From Gracilimonas sp. (GTDB taxonomy: Bacteria; Bacteroidota; Rhodothermia; Balneolales; Balneolaceae), in contig NZ_JAEPPI010000003.1 of NCBI RefSeq assembly GCF_017641085.1, forward strand, positions 423,233 through 487,232: 64,000 nucleotides of DNA. Direction: 5' to 3'. Shown piece by piece: positions 53,492 through 63,373 of this stretch (positions are counted from its first letter, which is position 1; each line of letters starts with the position of its first letter). A program made the position numbers and the translations under genes. The notes under the pieces were generated by a model. It saw only the letters and a list, made by a program, of their open reading frames with translations, ran no database searches and had not been told where the DNA came from.

Positions 53492-56400
53492 TTAAAAGGT
53501 TAGTTTTACATTCAAGCCATAAGAACGGACGGTATTTAACTGTCCGGATTCGTACCAGGTAATGTCCTGGCTGCCTGATGACAACTCTGAAGGATCGAGA
53601 CCCTGAGGTGCTTTTTGCCAAATCATAAGCGGGTTATTTGCAAACACGGCTACATTAATCGATTTCACAGGGATTCTGGACATAACCTTGTCCCCAAATG
53701 AATAACCGAGTTTAACCTCGCTTAGCTTGATGTAGGAAGCGTCAATTACCCAGTCCTCATATACTTCATCACCAATAAGGTCGAAGTAGTCGTGGGCATC
53801 TACATAGGCTGTAACTTCCTGTCCTGTTGAAGCAGAGATACCTTGTACTTTCACGCCGCCACCTTCACTGACGGGATCACGCACGTTGTTTCCTTTATCG
53901 TTTTTAGCTGCAGTCTGGCTGTGTAAACCTGTTCGGGTTGCAAGCATTTCTGACCGGCTGAAAAATTGTCCGCCTACCTGGAAACTGATCATAGTGGACA
54001 GACTAAAGTTTTTGTAGAAGAATAAATTCTGAAACCCACCGGTAAAATCAGGCAGTACAGACCCAAAATTGTGGGTAGCATCTGTCCAGAGTGGGAGGTT
54101 ATCATCATCAAGAAGGATCATTCCCGTTTCAGAATCACGCTGGTAGGCACGCCCAACCAGGCTTCCGTAGGTTTTGCCTTCATAGGAATTCAGGTAACTG
54201 GCTGTTGAAGAGTACACCGTGGAACCATGATTATATAAATCGATGTCGGGGTGTAATTTCACAACTTCATTGGTATTGCGGCTCAGGTTAAAGGTGGAAT
54301 TCCAGACAAAATCTCTTTGCTGAATGGGAGTACCGTTTAAGCTGACCTCAATCCCTTTATTCTCGATAAGTCCGGCGTTGATAATAGCCGATCCATACCC
54401 GGTTGTTCCAGATATGTTAAGTGGGATAATTTGGTTCTTGTTCTGTTGCAGGTAATAGGTAAAGTTCATTCCTACACGATCAAAGAACCGGATGTCGAAA
54501 CCTGCCTCGTACGATGTAGAGAACGACGGTTTTATGTCCGGATTATTAATATTAGACGGTACATCCAAGGTATTCTGTCCATCATAAACACTGCCCACAT
54601 TATAGACGGGGGTTGTCAGATAAGGACTTAAATCGGAACCGGCTTGTGCAAAGCTGGCACGGAGTTTTCCAAATGAAAGTGCCTCCAGGTCTAATAACTC
54701 ACTAAATACAAAACTACCTGAGACGGAAGGGTACAGGTATGAATTGTTGTCTTTAGGAAGGGTTGAAGATTTGTCGGATCTCAGACTTAAATCAAGGAAA
54801 TAGGTATCTGAGAAGCCGAGCGAAACCAAGCCGTAGGCACTTACAATTTTCTTTTGCTCCAGGTAATTAAACACATTCGGTCGATCAACCGAAGCGTTGA
54901 TGTTAAAATAACCCGGTGACGTAAGTCCACCCACTGTTGATTGGGAGATGTAAGAGTAATTACGATCGTATAAGTTGGTTCCAAGCGTGGCATCCAGGGA
55001 TACATTTGCCCAGCTTTTTTGGTACTGAGCCGATAACTCGTAATTCATCTCCTTGTTTTCGTACTTACCAACCGAATATCCGGGGGTAGAAGTGCCACCA
55101 AAATCGGTTTTTCCTTCAATATTCTGGATATAAATATCTCCCCGGATGTTAGCACTTACAACGAGATTGGGCATGGCTTCAAAGTGAGCGCCTACATTAC
55201 CAAATACCCGGTCGCGGCTATCGGTGCTTGTATTTTCATAAGCTTCGAAGTATGGATTGGCCCAGTATAAAGGGGATTTATTGGTGATTTCTCCGGTCGA
55301 AGAACTTGGAGATCTCATATTCCAGTGCATAACCGTTCCATCGGGATATCTGTAATCTTTCAGCCTTCCCATATCAAGGTTTCTTTGAAACCATTGCCGG
55401 AAGTACCGAGACCCAAACTGAGAGCCCTGTGGAGGCCGGCGGGCTTCGTTGGTAGCGTAGTTGATATTTGCAGAAAAATCCCATTTGTCGCTGGCCTCAA
55501 TATTGGCGCTTAACCCCAGGTTATTTCTGTTTAAATACGTATTGGGATAGACACCGGTGATCTTGGTATCGTTGAAGCTGAGCCTGAAATTTGTGCGCTC
55601 TTCTCCACCGGAAATGGTAACGCCATTGTCGGCGGTATAACCGGTTTCAAAAAAGTTTTGAATGTTATTGGGGTGAGCATCGAAAGGGGTAAGCTGTCCG
55701 TATTGCGGATCCTGTGGATAGAAACTGAAATATTCACGAACCAGAGTCCCATCCATTTTTGGTCCCCAGCTCTCATCCACATTAACCTGAACATACTTGT
55801 CGCCATTAGGCAATGTTCTCCATGTTTGAGACGAGCCGCCACCATACTTGTTCTGGTAACGCATAAAGTTGCCGGCTTGCTGGAAAGAAAGGTTTGAGTT
55901 GATCTGAACCTCAATACCTCCGGCTTCATTACCCTTATTGGTTGTAATCATGATGACTCCATACTGCCCTCTGATTCCATACAAAGAAGAGGCAGCCGGG
56001 CCTTTTAACACATTCACGGACTGTATGTCGTCCGGGTTGATATCCTGAGCAATGTTACCATAATCTTCACCGGCACTTCCGGCAAAATTGGCGTTCGAAA
56101 TAGGCGTGCCGTCAATTACGATAAGTGGCTGTCCTTCACCATTTATTGAGTTCACTCCGCGTATTTTAATTGACTGCGTTCCGCCAAGGCTGGCTCCGGA
56201 TGATCCCGTTACCTGCACACCAGCTATTTTACCTGCAAGAGATCCGATAACATTATTCTCATTGGAGTAGGTCAGGTCTTCTCCATTCACCTGCTGGGTG
56301 GCATAACCTATAGAACGTTCGGAGCGGTTAATGCCAAGTGCAGTTACTAATAGATCCTGACTTAAAGGAACCACCACCAGTGTCACATCGATTTGTGTAT

Positions 56401-56989
56401 TTCCATTAATGGGTACTTCCTGCGTTTCATATCCTACAAATGAAAAAAGAAGGGTGTCTTGCAGGGAAGGGGCATCGAGCTCATAATTCCCATTGGGGCC
56501 GGTGGAAGTACCAATGGTTGTTCCCTTAACCCGGATGTTTACACCCGGCAAAGGTTCATTGGTTTCTGCATCTGTTACCGTACCCGAGATGGTTTCCGGT
56601 AAGGGGCTTTGGTCAGCTGACCGTTCCTCCTCAGGCAACTGTACAGCCAGGGTGTTGTCGGTTTGCCGAAACCGTAATCCTGTTTGCCTGGTTACAGTCA
56701 TTAGAACTTCTTCTACCGTTGCCGTCATTCTCGGAACGGTTATGCGTTTGTTGCTCGACTCAATTACAGTCGTTTCATAAAGAAATTTAAAAGCTGTTTG
56801 CTGCTCTATTTCTTTAAAAACTTGCTGAATCGTTGCCCGCTCAAATTCAACGGTTACATCTACTTCACTAACACTTTGAGCCGAAGTTGTTCCGGCCATC
56901 AATGCTGTTGCGGTTATGAAACTGAATATAAATCCCCAAATAGTACAGAAAGACATATAAAGGATTGTTCTGAAGGTTATTATTTTCAT
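53492..56989 (-). CDS. SusC/RagA TonB-linked outer membrane protein with STN signalling domain
   Basis: The 1165-residue receptor begins with a signal peptide, then a secretin/TonB short N-terminal (STN) domain (about 45-118, VDVTVEFERATIQQVFKEIEQQTAFKFLYE). A CarboxypepD_reg-like domain follows (about 137-210), then a plug (about 215-350, GSLAGKIAGVQVTGSSGASLGGTQSIKIRGVNSINGEGQPLIVIDGTPI) and a large barrel ending RSYGLNVKLTF. The STN domain is the part that contacts FecR-type anti-sigma factors, so substrate binding should signal through the FecR/FecI pair encoded upstream. No glycan-degrading enzyme is adjacent, so the substrate may be a peptide or small oligomer. Confidence 0.96.
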   Translation of the reverse strand: MKIITFRTILYMSFCTIWGFIFSFITATALMAGTTSAQSVSEVDVTVEFERATIQQVFKEIEQQTAFKFLYETTVIESSNKRITVPRMTATVEEVLMTVTRQTGLRFRQTDNTLAVQLPEEERSADQSPLPETISGTVTDAETNEPLPGVNIRVKGTTIGTSTGPNGNYELDAPSLQDTLLFSFVGYETQEVPINGNTQIDVTLVVVPLSQDLLVTALGINRSERSIGYATQQVNGEDLTYSNENNVIGSLAGKIAGVQVTGSSGASLGGTQSIKIRGVNSINGEGQPLIVIDGTPISNANFAGSAGEDYGNIAQDINPDDIQSVNVLKGPAASSLYGIRGQYGVIMITTNKGNEAGGIEVQINSNLSFQQAGNFMRYQNKYGGGSSQTWRTLPNGDKYVQVNVDESWGPKMDGTLVREYFSFYPQDPQYGQLTPFDAHPNNIQNFFETGYTADNGVTISGGEERTNFRLSFNDTKITGVYPNTYLNRNNLGLSANIEASDKWDFSANINYATNEARRPPQGSQFGSRYFRQWFQRNLDMGRLKDYRYPDGTVMHWNMRSPSSSTGEITNKSPLYWANPYFEAYENTSTDSRDRVFGNVGAHFEAMPNLVVSANIRGDIYIQNIEGKTDFGGTSTPGYSVGKYENKEMNYELSAQYQKSWANVSLDATLGTNLYDRNYSYISQSTVGGLTSPGYFNINASVDRPNVFNYLEQKKIVSAYGLVSLGFSDTYFLDLSLRSDKSSTLPKDNNSYLYPSVSGSFVFSELLDLEALSFGKLRASFAQAGSDLSPYLTTPVYNVGSVYDGQNTLDVPSNINNPDIKPSFSTSYEAGFDIRFFDRVGMNFTYYLQQNKNQIIPLNISGTTGYGSAIINAGLIENKGIEVSLNGTPIQQRDFVWNSTFNLSRNTNEVVKLHPDIDLYNHGSTVYSSTASYLNSYEGKTYGSLVGRAYQRDSETGMILLDDDNLPLWTDATHNFGSVLPDFTGGFQNLFFYKNFSLSTMISFQVGGQFFSRSEMLATRTGLHSQTAAKNDKGNNVRDPVSEGGGVKVQGISASTGQEVTAYVDAHDYFDLIGDEVYEDWVIDASYIKLSEVKLGYSFGDKVMSRIPVKSINVAVFANNPLMIWQKAPQGLDPSELSSGSQDITWYESGQLNTVRSYGLNVKLTF

Positions 56990-57095
56990 AGATTACCAAT
57001 GTTAATGGGCATAAGATGCCTGTTAAAATTAGAGGTCCGTTTTAATCCGATGCGCGAACATGAGTGATTAATTCGGGCCTTTTTTTGTATAAATC

Positions 57096-58172
57096 CTACT
57101 CGGCAGCTTGTATCGTCACAACCTGCTCTTCAATGGTGTATTCTATTCCTAAAATAAATTGAATAGACTGTAATACTCGTTCAAGGCTCATATTCTTATG
57201 TTCTCCTTTGAGCTTAGCATCCTGAAGCTGTTCGCCTTGTAAAATTATATCTACTCCGTACCACCTCTCCAGCATTTTAGCTACTTCAGAAAAAGGCTTA
57301 TCATTAAAAATCAAAACCTGGTCTTTCCAGGCAATCTGTTCCCAGATATTTCCTTCACCTTGTTCAAAAAATTCTCCGCTTTGGTGATAGGTGGCCCACT
57401 GGTTTTCCCCAAGAATAATGGGTTGTTCGGGTGCACTACCTTCATTTTCATTTGGCTTGCCGGAAACCCCCACCTTACCTTCAATTACAGTGACTTGAAT
57501 TTTCTCATCGTTACTGTAGGCCTTAATGTTAAAAGACGTGCCTAAAACCCGTGTTGTGGTATTTCCCACATGCACGATGAAAGGGCGGTTTTTGTCCGGG
57601 GCGATATCAAAAAAGGCTTCTCCTTCCAGGTAAACCTCTCTTGTTTGCGGGCTAAACTGTTCAGGGTAGCGGAGGGTGCTGCCGCCATTCAATGTAATTA
57701 CCGAGCCGTCATTAAACCGGAAAGTGGAGGTTTGCCCATAAGATAGCTGCCGTTCATGTAATTCTGCAAAGTGGGATGCTTTGGAGGAATTGGAGGACTT
57801 ACTTATCTGAAATGTGAAAACGAGGGCGATGGATACCACAGCAACCAACGCAAGACTCTTAACAACCAAAGATGTTTTTTGAAAGCTGGTAGAAGTAGTC
57901 TCCTGCTGTTCTTTTACTTTAGTAGGGGCTGATTTGGAAAAATAACGGGCAGCTATTAAATCTGATTCAACTTGCCGAAATAATTTTTTCTTGGATTGCT
58001 CTTTATTGATCGGAGTATGGCTGGCTTTGTTTAGTTTTTCTAAAACCTGCTCTAAAACCTCAACATTACCGGGAGACTGGGCCAACCATTGCTCAACGAA
58101 ATCAAGCTCTTTTGGAGTACATATCCCCAAAAGGTAATTCACTAATAACTGATCTTCCGGTGCTTTTCTCAT
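57096..58172 (-). CDS. FecR family anti-sigma factor
   Basis: FecR proteins span the inner membrane and hold or activate the ECF sigma factor according to receptor state. The 358-residue protein has an N-terminal cytoplasmic part (QLLVNYLLGICTPKELDFVEQWLAQS), one membrane helix near 105-123 (VKSLALVAVVSIALVFTFQI) and the FecR periplasmic domain (LSYGQTSTFRFNDGSVITLNGGSTLRYPEQF...REVYLEGEAFFDIAPDKNRPFIVHVGNTTTRVLGTSFNIKAY). A C-terminal part (FNDKPFSEVAKMLERWYGVDIIL) resembles the STN-like DUF4974. It lies between the sigma gene and susC. Confidence 0.95.
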   Translation of the reverse strand: MRKAPEDQLLVNYLLGICTPKELDFVEQWLAQSPGNVEVLEQVLEKLNKASHTPINKEQSKKKLFRQVESDLIAARYFSKSAPTKVKEQQETTSTSFQKTSLVVKSLALVAVVSIALVFTFQISKSSNSSKASHFAELHERQLSYGQTSTFRFNDGSVITLNGGSTLRYPEQFSPQTREVYLEGEAFFDIAPDKNRPFIVHVGNTTTRVLGTSFNIKAYSNDEKIQVTVIEGKVGVSGKPNENEGSAPEQPIILGENQWATYHQSGEFFEQGEGNIWEQIAWKDQVLIFNDKPFSEVAKMLERWYGVDIILQGEQLQDAKLKGEHKNMSLERVLQSIQFILGIEYTIEEQVVTIQAAE

Positions 58173-58283
58173 AGGATTTAATTGTTGCCTTTATTACTAA
58201 TATCCAAAAATCAGGGGCTACCCTTATTTAAAATTTATATTCTAATAAAAGGGCCTCTTGAGCGCGTTGTGGCGGGAATATTT

Positions 58284-58796
58284 TTACAGGTACCGGAAAT
58301 CTTTCAGTTCTTCCCGGAGAATTTTGAGCGCATGACTGATCTGCCCTTCCACTGTTTTAGGGGAAATATTCATCGTCTTGGCAATCTCCTTATAGTTCAG
58401 CCCTTCCTCTCGGCTGAGTAAATAGGCTTGTTGAGCACGTTCAGGTATTTTGGAGAGTGCAGTTTGGTAGGCGTCATCAAAATTGGGAGGATTGATTACG
58501 GGCTCTTTGGGCGGATGGGTTTTGGTCAAATCAAGGATGTGATTCTGAAGCCAGCTGTCGTATTTCTTCTGATTTCGCAGCTGCTTAAGGGCGTGGTTTC
58601 GTGCCGTTTTTATGATGTATCCCTTTACCGACGGGTGGTCGGGGTCGATATTATCCCGGGCTTCCCAGATTTTAAGAAAAACTTCCTGGGTCCAGTCTTC
58701 CAACTCTCTTGGGCACGATGTGTAATATGATAAGAAGGAAACAATATCATCGAAATATTGCTCAAAAAAGAGTTCAAACTTTTTCCTTCCTAACAT
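58284..58796 (-). CDS. ECF RNA polymerase sigma factor, FecI-like
   Basis: A 170-residue ECF sigma-70 factor with region 2 (YFDDIVSFLSYYTSCPRELEDWTQEVFLKIWEARDNID) and region 4 (ALSKIPERAQQAYLLSREEGLNYKEIAKTMNISPKTVEGQISHALKILREEL). It is the type that pairs with FecR and SusC in Bacteroidota. It probably drives transcription of the SusC/SusD genes just downstream on the same strand. Confidence 0.95.
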   Translation of the reverse strand: MLGRKKFELFFEQYFDDIVSFLSYYTSCPRELEDWTQEVFLKIWEARDNIDPDHPSVKGYIIKTARNHALKQLRNQKKYDSWLQNHILDLTKTHPPKEPVINPPNFDDAYQTALSKIPERAQQAYLLSREEGLNYKEIAKTMNISPKTVEGQISHALKILREELKDFRYL

Positions 58797-58998
58797 GCTT
58801 GATCTGTAACCTTATGAGGGCTATGGCTTTATAATTTTATCTGATTTAAAATGTGAAATCAGGTCTAAAAATCATAATAATAATTTAATGGGGATAGCGC
58901 AGCTGATATGATGTAAACGAAAGTTAATTTATTACATCGGCGTGGGTTTAATCAGAAAAGATTTATTGTTTCGGAGAGCAATCTTTTAGGAGAGGCTT

Positions 58999-59565
58999 TT
59001 AAAAAATCCTTTTCGTAGTTATATAAGTTTCCCTCCAGTAAGGATGATCCAACCCGGAAACTTTCACCCCATTCGTTGTTGATGCATGCAGAAATTCATC
59101 CCGGTTAATCATTACTCCTACGTGATAGGTTGTTCTCCCGGTTTTGAAAAAGACCAAATCCCCCGTTAGAACCTGTGATTTTTTCACTTCTTTGCCGGCC
59201 TGCAATTGCTCGCGGGTGGTTCGGGGTATCTGCATCCCAAAATAATCTTCAAACACTACCTGCATGAAAGCAGAGCAATCGATTCCATCGTAGCCTGAAC
59301 CTCCTAACAGATATGGGGTTCCTTTCCAGTCGTTGTAGGCGAGCTCTAAAAATTCCTGCTTCTCCTGAACGGAGGGCGGCATGGAAGATTCAACAAAGGT
59401 GCCGGACTCTTTACCGGATCTTGTGTCATTTTCGTCAGCGTCAGAAGGAGAGGAAGCCGATGGATTTTTTGGTGAGTTCTCTTCCCAAGGAATAGTGCCC
59501 CTTTCTACCGTTCCACAACCCGCAAACAGAAATAAAGCCAAACCAATAAGTGTACCCTTTGTCAT
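58999..59565 (-). CDS. NlpC/P60 endopeptidase lipoprotein
   Basis: A 188-residue lipoprotein with signal MTKGTLIGLALFLFAGC (Cys17), a low-complexity Ser/Glu/Asp linker and an NlpC/P60 domain: YLLGGSGYDGIDCSAFMQVVF with C97, QVLTGDLVFFKT, H148 in TYHVGVMI and H160 in FLHAS. It is Spr/NlpC-like in size, expected to trim peptidoglycan peptides from the outer membrane side of the periplasm. It lies upstream of the sigma gene on the same strand, 202 bp apart, and is divergent from pdxJ. Confidence 0.93.
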   Translation of the reverse strand: MTKGTLIGLALFLFAGCGTVERGTIPWEENSPKNPSASSPSDADENDTRSGKESGTFVESSMPPSVQEKQEFLELAYNDWKGTPYLLGGSGYDGIDCSAFMQVVFEDYFGMQIPRTTREQLQAGKEVKKSQVLTGDLVFFKTGRTTYHVGVMINRDEFLHASTTNGVKVSGLDHPYWRETYITTKRIF

Positions 59566-59659
59566 AGCCGGATGATTTTTATTCTCGTCTGTAAATATAA
59601 TGGGATATGCTTACTTTTAAATATCGAATTCTGATTTTCAGAAAACCAATCACAACACA

Positions 59660-60382
59660 ATGAATCTATTAGTCAATATTGATCATGTAGCTACTCTTCG
59701 GAATGCGCGGGGTGAAGGATATCCCGACCCTATTGAAGCAGCAGAGGTTTGTGAAAAAGCAGGCGCTTCGGGCATCGTATTTCATTTAAGGGGAGACCGA
59801 CGCCATATTCGGGATGAAGATGTTTACCGGTTGAAAGAATCAGTTCGCGGCACCCTGGATTTTGAAATGGCTGCCTCAGATGAAATGATTGATATCTGCA
59901 CTGACATTGCACCTCATTTATGTACTCTTGTGCCGGAAGGAAGGGAAGAGCTGACTACCGAAGGCGGATTGAAAATGAAATCGGTATTCGATGATTACAA
60001 AAACCGGGTATTCCCAAAGCTGAAAGAAACGAACATTGAAATCAGCCTTTTTCTGGATCCCAATCCCGAGGATATTGAATTGGCAGCAGAACTGGGAGCT
60101 GATGCCATCGAATTACATACCGGAACTTTTGCCAATGCGGATCCTCAAAAACGCAGGCACGAACTTACAAGGTTGAGAAAAGGTGCCAAGCTGATAAACG
60201 AGTTAGGAATGAAAGTAAACGCCGGACATGGCTTGAACCTTGACAACCTACCTGATTTACTGGAAACGGTACCGCATTTGCATGATGTAAGCATTGGTCA
60301 CGCACTGATCAGTAAATCCGTTTATTGGGGGTTGGAAAAAACCGTGAAGGCGTATTTAGAGATTATGGAGGATTATGCCTGA
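59660..60382 (+). CDS. pdxJ: Pyridoxine 5'-phosphate synthase PdxJ
   Basis: PdxJ closes the pyridoxine ring from 3-amino-2-oxopropyl phosphate and deoxyxylulose 5-phosphate. The 240-residue TIM barrel begins LLVNIDHVATLRNARGEGYPDPIEAAEVCEKAGASGIVFHLRGDRRHIRDEDVYRLKE, with the loop residues H8 and R12-type contacts conserved. It continues with LDFEMAASDEMIDICTDIAPHLCTLVPEGREELTTEGG, AIELHTGTFAN and NAGHGLNLDN. Its presence implies the DXP-dependent PLP route, supplying MetY among others. The GntR-type gene follows 27 bp later. Confidence 0.97.
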   Translation: MNLLVNIDHVATLRNARGEGYPDPIEAAEVCEKAGASGIVFHLRGDRRHIRDEDVYRLKESVRGTLDFEMAASDEMIDICTDIAPHLCTLVPEGREELTTEGGLKMKSVFDDYKNRVFPKLKETNIEISLFLDPNPEDIELAAELGADAIELHTGTFANADPQKRRHELTRLRKGAKLINELGMKVNAGHGLNLDNLPDLLETVPHLHDVSIGHALISKSVYWGLEKTVKAYLEIMEDYA

Positions 60383-60409
60383 ACGTACCCCATGGTGTAA
60401 TTCTGCAAT

Positions 60410-61303
60410 TTGAAAACCTCTGCCAAACATATCGCCGATCGTATCCGGTTGATGATTGCCACCAAGCAGTTTCAGGTGGGAGAAATGCTACCTTCAACCC
60501 GGGAACTCGGGCAACAGCTGGAAGCCAGTTTTCATACCGTAAGAAAGGCCTATCACATACTTGAAGAAGAAGGGCTGATACTGGGAGAGCAGGGACGCGG
60601 ATTCACCGTAAAAAATCAAACAACCCTGCTGGATAAATCTGCACGGCTGGAAGTAGGGGGAGAAAAGATTCAGGCTCTGGTAGAGGAGCTTGTGGGATAT
60701 GGACTGGATGAATCAGAGATAGAATTACTTTTCCAGGAACAGCTGGGTTTTATGGAATGGCCCGATCGCATTCAAACCTGTGCAAGTGTGGGAGAGAACC
60801 ATGAGCTGGGTAAAATGCTTTCGGACGCAATCAAAAAACAGGTAGGCGTTAAAAGTCAGGTTATTGATGTGGATGAATATGAGAGTGCGGCAAAATATGA
60901 TGCTTTATTTGTGCCCATTCACCTGATGAGCAATTTCAGAAGTCTCCGGGAAAGCCTGCTCATAATCCCCATTGTGTATGATTATGACCCTGATATTTTA
61001 CTCTCCATGGTTGACCGTGCGGCAATTGCAACGATCGGCTTGGTGACGGGCAGCGAGGAGACCATACCCAAGATTATTGATGAACTGAAACGGTCGATTC
61101 ATTTTGAAGGCTCGTTTGTCGCAGGAACCATCTATGGAAAATCTTTACCGCTTTTTGTTCGCGAATCAGACCTTATCTTATACACCCCTGAAAGTGCCCG
61201 GCTGGTGGAACAGAAAGTGCCGGAGCGAAGCCGGTTGCGGCTCGAATATTTGTTGTCTGAAAAAAGCTCCGAAATGATTCGGGCTGAACTCTGGGATCAA
61301 TAG
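60410..61303 (+). CDS. GntR-type winged-helix transcriptional regulator
   Basis: The 297-residue protein has an N-terminal GntR winged helix (about 1-68: HIADRIRLMIATKQFQVGEMLPSTRELGQQLEASFHTVRKAYHILEEEGLILGEQGRGF). It lacks the aminotransferase domain of MocR regulators. The remaining part (about 115-297, with VKSQVIDVDEYESAAKYDALFVPIHL and IATIGLVTGSEETIPKIIDELKRS) looks like a periplasmic-binding-protein-type sensor domain, but I cannot name its ligand. The start is a TTG at 60410. It follows pdxJ closely, yet the target genes are unknown; the helicase downstream is separated by an inverted repeat. Confidence 0.87.
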   Translation: MKTSAKHIADRIRLMIATKQFQVGEMLPSTRELGQQLEASFHTVRKAYHILEEEGLILGEQGRGFTVKNQTTLLDKSARLEVGGEKIQALVEELVGYGLDESEIELLFQEQLGFMEWPDRIQTCASVGENHELGKMLSDAIKKQVGVKSQVIDVDEYESAAKYDALFVPIHLMSNFRSLRESLLIIPIVYDYDPDILLSMVDRAAIATIGLVTGSEETIPKIIDELKRSIHFEGSFVAGTIYGKSLPLFVRESDLILYTPESARLVEQKVPERSRLRLEYLLSEKSSEMIRAELWDQ

Positions 61304-61318
61304 GAAATTTTAAATTTG

Positions 61319-61368
61319 AAATGCTAAATGTTGAATTACATGTGGTACTAATTCAACATTTAGCATTT
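61319..61368. repeat. Perfect 20-bp inverted repeat
   Basis: Arms 61319-61338 and 61349-61368 are exact reverse complements, starting AAATGCTAAATG and ending CATTTAGCATTT, around a 10-nt centre. It lies between the GntR gene and the helicase gene. With no T-run tail it is not a standard terminator. It could be an operator or a small mobile palindrome. Confidence 0.85.
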
Positions 61369-61384
61369 AACATTCATCATTACA

Positions 61385-63310
61385 TTGATAAAAAAAGTTA
61401 TTACACAGGCTCTGGAAGCCATTGCCAAAGAAATTGAAGCCGTTCGGGAAACCCCATCTACCGATGTGCTGATGAACGGCGAACTCGAAAAGATTTCAGG
61501 AGAGTATATCTATACGTTTGAGTCTCAAAACCAGGGGCTTAAGTTCGCTGAAGAAATCCGGGCCAAAATGGATGGGAAAGAATTCAAGGTTCACGCCGTA
61601 GAATTTAAAGACAAAAAAGTGCGACTTGAGTTCCCCGAAAATAAAGGGTCAAAAGTTGATGAGGTGTATCTGGAGTGGGAGAATGATTACGTGCTCAAAA
61701 AAATGCAGGAGCACCTGTTTACCCTGCAGGAAAAATCAAAAGAAATCCCTCAGCTTAGAGCGCTCCTAAAACCGGAAAAGAATTTCAAAGAAAACACGGA
61801 AAGCCCGGAGCCGGTTTTTGATGACCTTCGCAACCCTTCTCAAAAAGAAGCTATAGAAAAATCGCTCAAGAACAATATTCTGTATGTGTGGGGCCCACCC
61901 GGAACAGGGAAAACAGCAACATTGGGCTTCATCATAGCCAATTTATTGAAGGAGGGGAAACGGGTGCTTTTTGTCTCTAACACTAACCGGGCAGTGGATG
62001 TAGGGTTGTTAAGCGTGATTGACGCCCTCTATGAAATTGATCCGGGGTTTAGTCTACAAAATACGACCCGATTCGGGGAAGCCGCACTGGATGATCCCCG
62101 GCTGGAAGACATCCTGTTTGAACATCAGGTAAAAACAAAACTGGACAGTCGAAAAGCCGATGCCGTTCAGCTGAGTAATACGCTCAGTAAGTATCAGTCG
62201 CTACAGGAAAAGATTGACGACATGATGCGCAACGGGGAAGAGGTTCCGGAAAAACTGGATTTAGAGTGTCAGCTGGCTGGTAACAAGATAGATGAACACG
62301 GGGGAGTAGAAGAGCTGGAAGACAAAATTGACCGGCTTATGAACCTGAATGAGCGCTATGAGCTGAAAAAGAAGCAGCTGGTGGCAACCACGATGGCCAA
62401 AGTGTGTACCTCTGAGTTGTTTTATGGTATCAGCTACGATGCCGTTGTTGTTGATGAAGGTTCGATGGCAGGGATTCCATATCTGTTGTTGATGGCTGCT
62501 AAAAGTAAGAATCACCTGATTATTGCCGGCGACCCGATGCAGCTTCCACCCATCGCGATTACCAACGACGGGGAAGCCCGTGAGTTTCTGGAGCAGGACA
62601 TTTTTACCTATGTATCAAAATCAGATACCACGGAAGCGTTGTTTAATTGGCACGATGAGAACCCTGAATTCACCTGCTTTTTCGATGTTCAATATAGACT
62701 GAAAGACGATTTAGCAGGGGTGATTAGTTCTGTTTTTTATGAGGGCCGGCTGAAGTCGGATACAACTGAAGAAGAGATGAAATCCTTGCCGGATACAACC
62801 GGTTCGGTGGCGTTGGTAGATACCGCAAAGTACAATCCGTATCTGGAACAGGAAACCGGAGAACGAGGCTTCAAGCCAATCAATGAAGTTCACCATAAAC
62901 TGATTGAAGAAAGCCTGAAGCGCCTTACCCGAAATTATGCCCCGGAGAACATCGGGGTTATAGTTCCATTCAGAAACAGCGTATATAAAGTTCGGAATCA
63001 CCTTTGGGAATCCGGATTTAAAGACATTGAAGTGGGCACTATTCACACCTTTCAGGGGAGGGAAAAGTCAGTCATAATATTTGATACGGTGATGAGCGGT
63101 GAATGGCAGAATGGGAGCATGCGGCATTATTCCGTGCGGCCGTTTGACGAAGCCAAAAACGGGCTCAGTGTGCCCCGTTTGCTGAACGTAGCTTTTTCCC
63201 GCAGCAAAGAGTTATTGGTCATCATAGCGGATATGCAGCATGTGGAACGAGTATATGGAAAGAAATTTCTGGGACGCTTGTTGCATTCAGTGAAGCAAAT
63301 CTCTATTTAG
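61385..63310 (+). CDS. Superfamily 1 DNA/RNA helicase (Upf1/IGHMBP2-like)
   Basis: The 641-residue protein has an N-terminal beta-rich region (about 30-110) like the SMUBP-2/Dna2 barrel, then the SF1 core: Walker A GPPGTGKT (170-177), a stalk-like helical insertion, Walker B DEGS with D357 and E358, AGDPMQLPPIA, QYRLKDDLAGVISSVFY, GVIVPFRNSVYKVRNHL, GTIHTFQGREKSVIIFDTV and NVAFSRSKELLVII. Upf1-like helicases unwind 5' to 3' on RNA or DNA. A start at TTG 61385 is used since no upstream ATG is in frame. The cellular role of these bacterial members is mostly unknown. Confidence 0.92.
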   Translation: MIKKVITQALEAIAKEIEAVRETPSTDVLMNGELEKISGEYIYTFESQNQGLKFAEEIRAKMDGKEFKVHAVEFKDKKVRLEFPENKGSKVDEVYLEWENDYVLKKMQEHLFTLQEKSKEIPQLRALLKPEKNFKENTESPEPVFDDLRNPSQKEAIEKSLKNNILYVWGPPGTGKTATLGFIIANLLKEGKRVLFVSNTNRAVDVGLLSVIDALYEIDPGFSLQNTTRFGEAALDDPRLEDILFEHQVKTKLDSRKADAVQLSNTLSKYQSLQEKIDDMMRNGEEVPEKLDLECQLAGNKIDEHGGVEELEDKIDRLMNLNERYELKKKQLVATTMAKVCTSELFYGISYDAVVVDEGSMAGIPYLLLMAAKSKNHLIIAGDPMQLPPIAITNDGEAREFLEQDIFTYVSKSDTTEALFNWHDENPEFTCFFDVQYRLKDDLAGVISSVFYEGRLKSDTTEEEMKSLPDTTGSVALVDTAKYNPYLEQETGERGFKPINEVHHKLIEESLKRLTRNYAPENIGVIVPFRNSVYKVRNHLWESGFKDIEVGTIHTFQGREKSVIIFDTVMSGEWQNGSMRHYSVRPFDEAKNGLSVPRLLNVAFSRSKELLVIIADMQHVERVYGKKFLGRLLHSVKQISI

Positions 63311-63373
63311 GTGACACAGATCACCGTTGAATCGCAGATATTCGAAAAAATTCAGCATTGATTTAAAAAAAGG

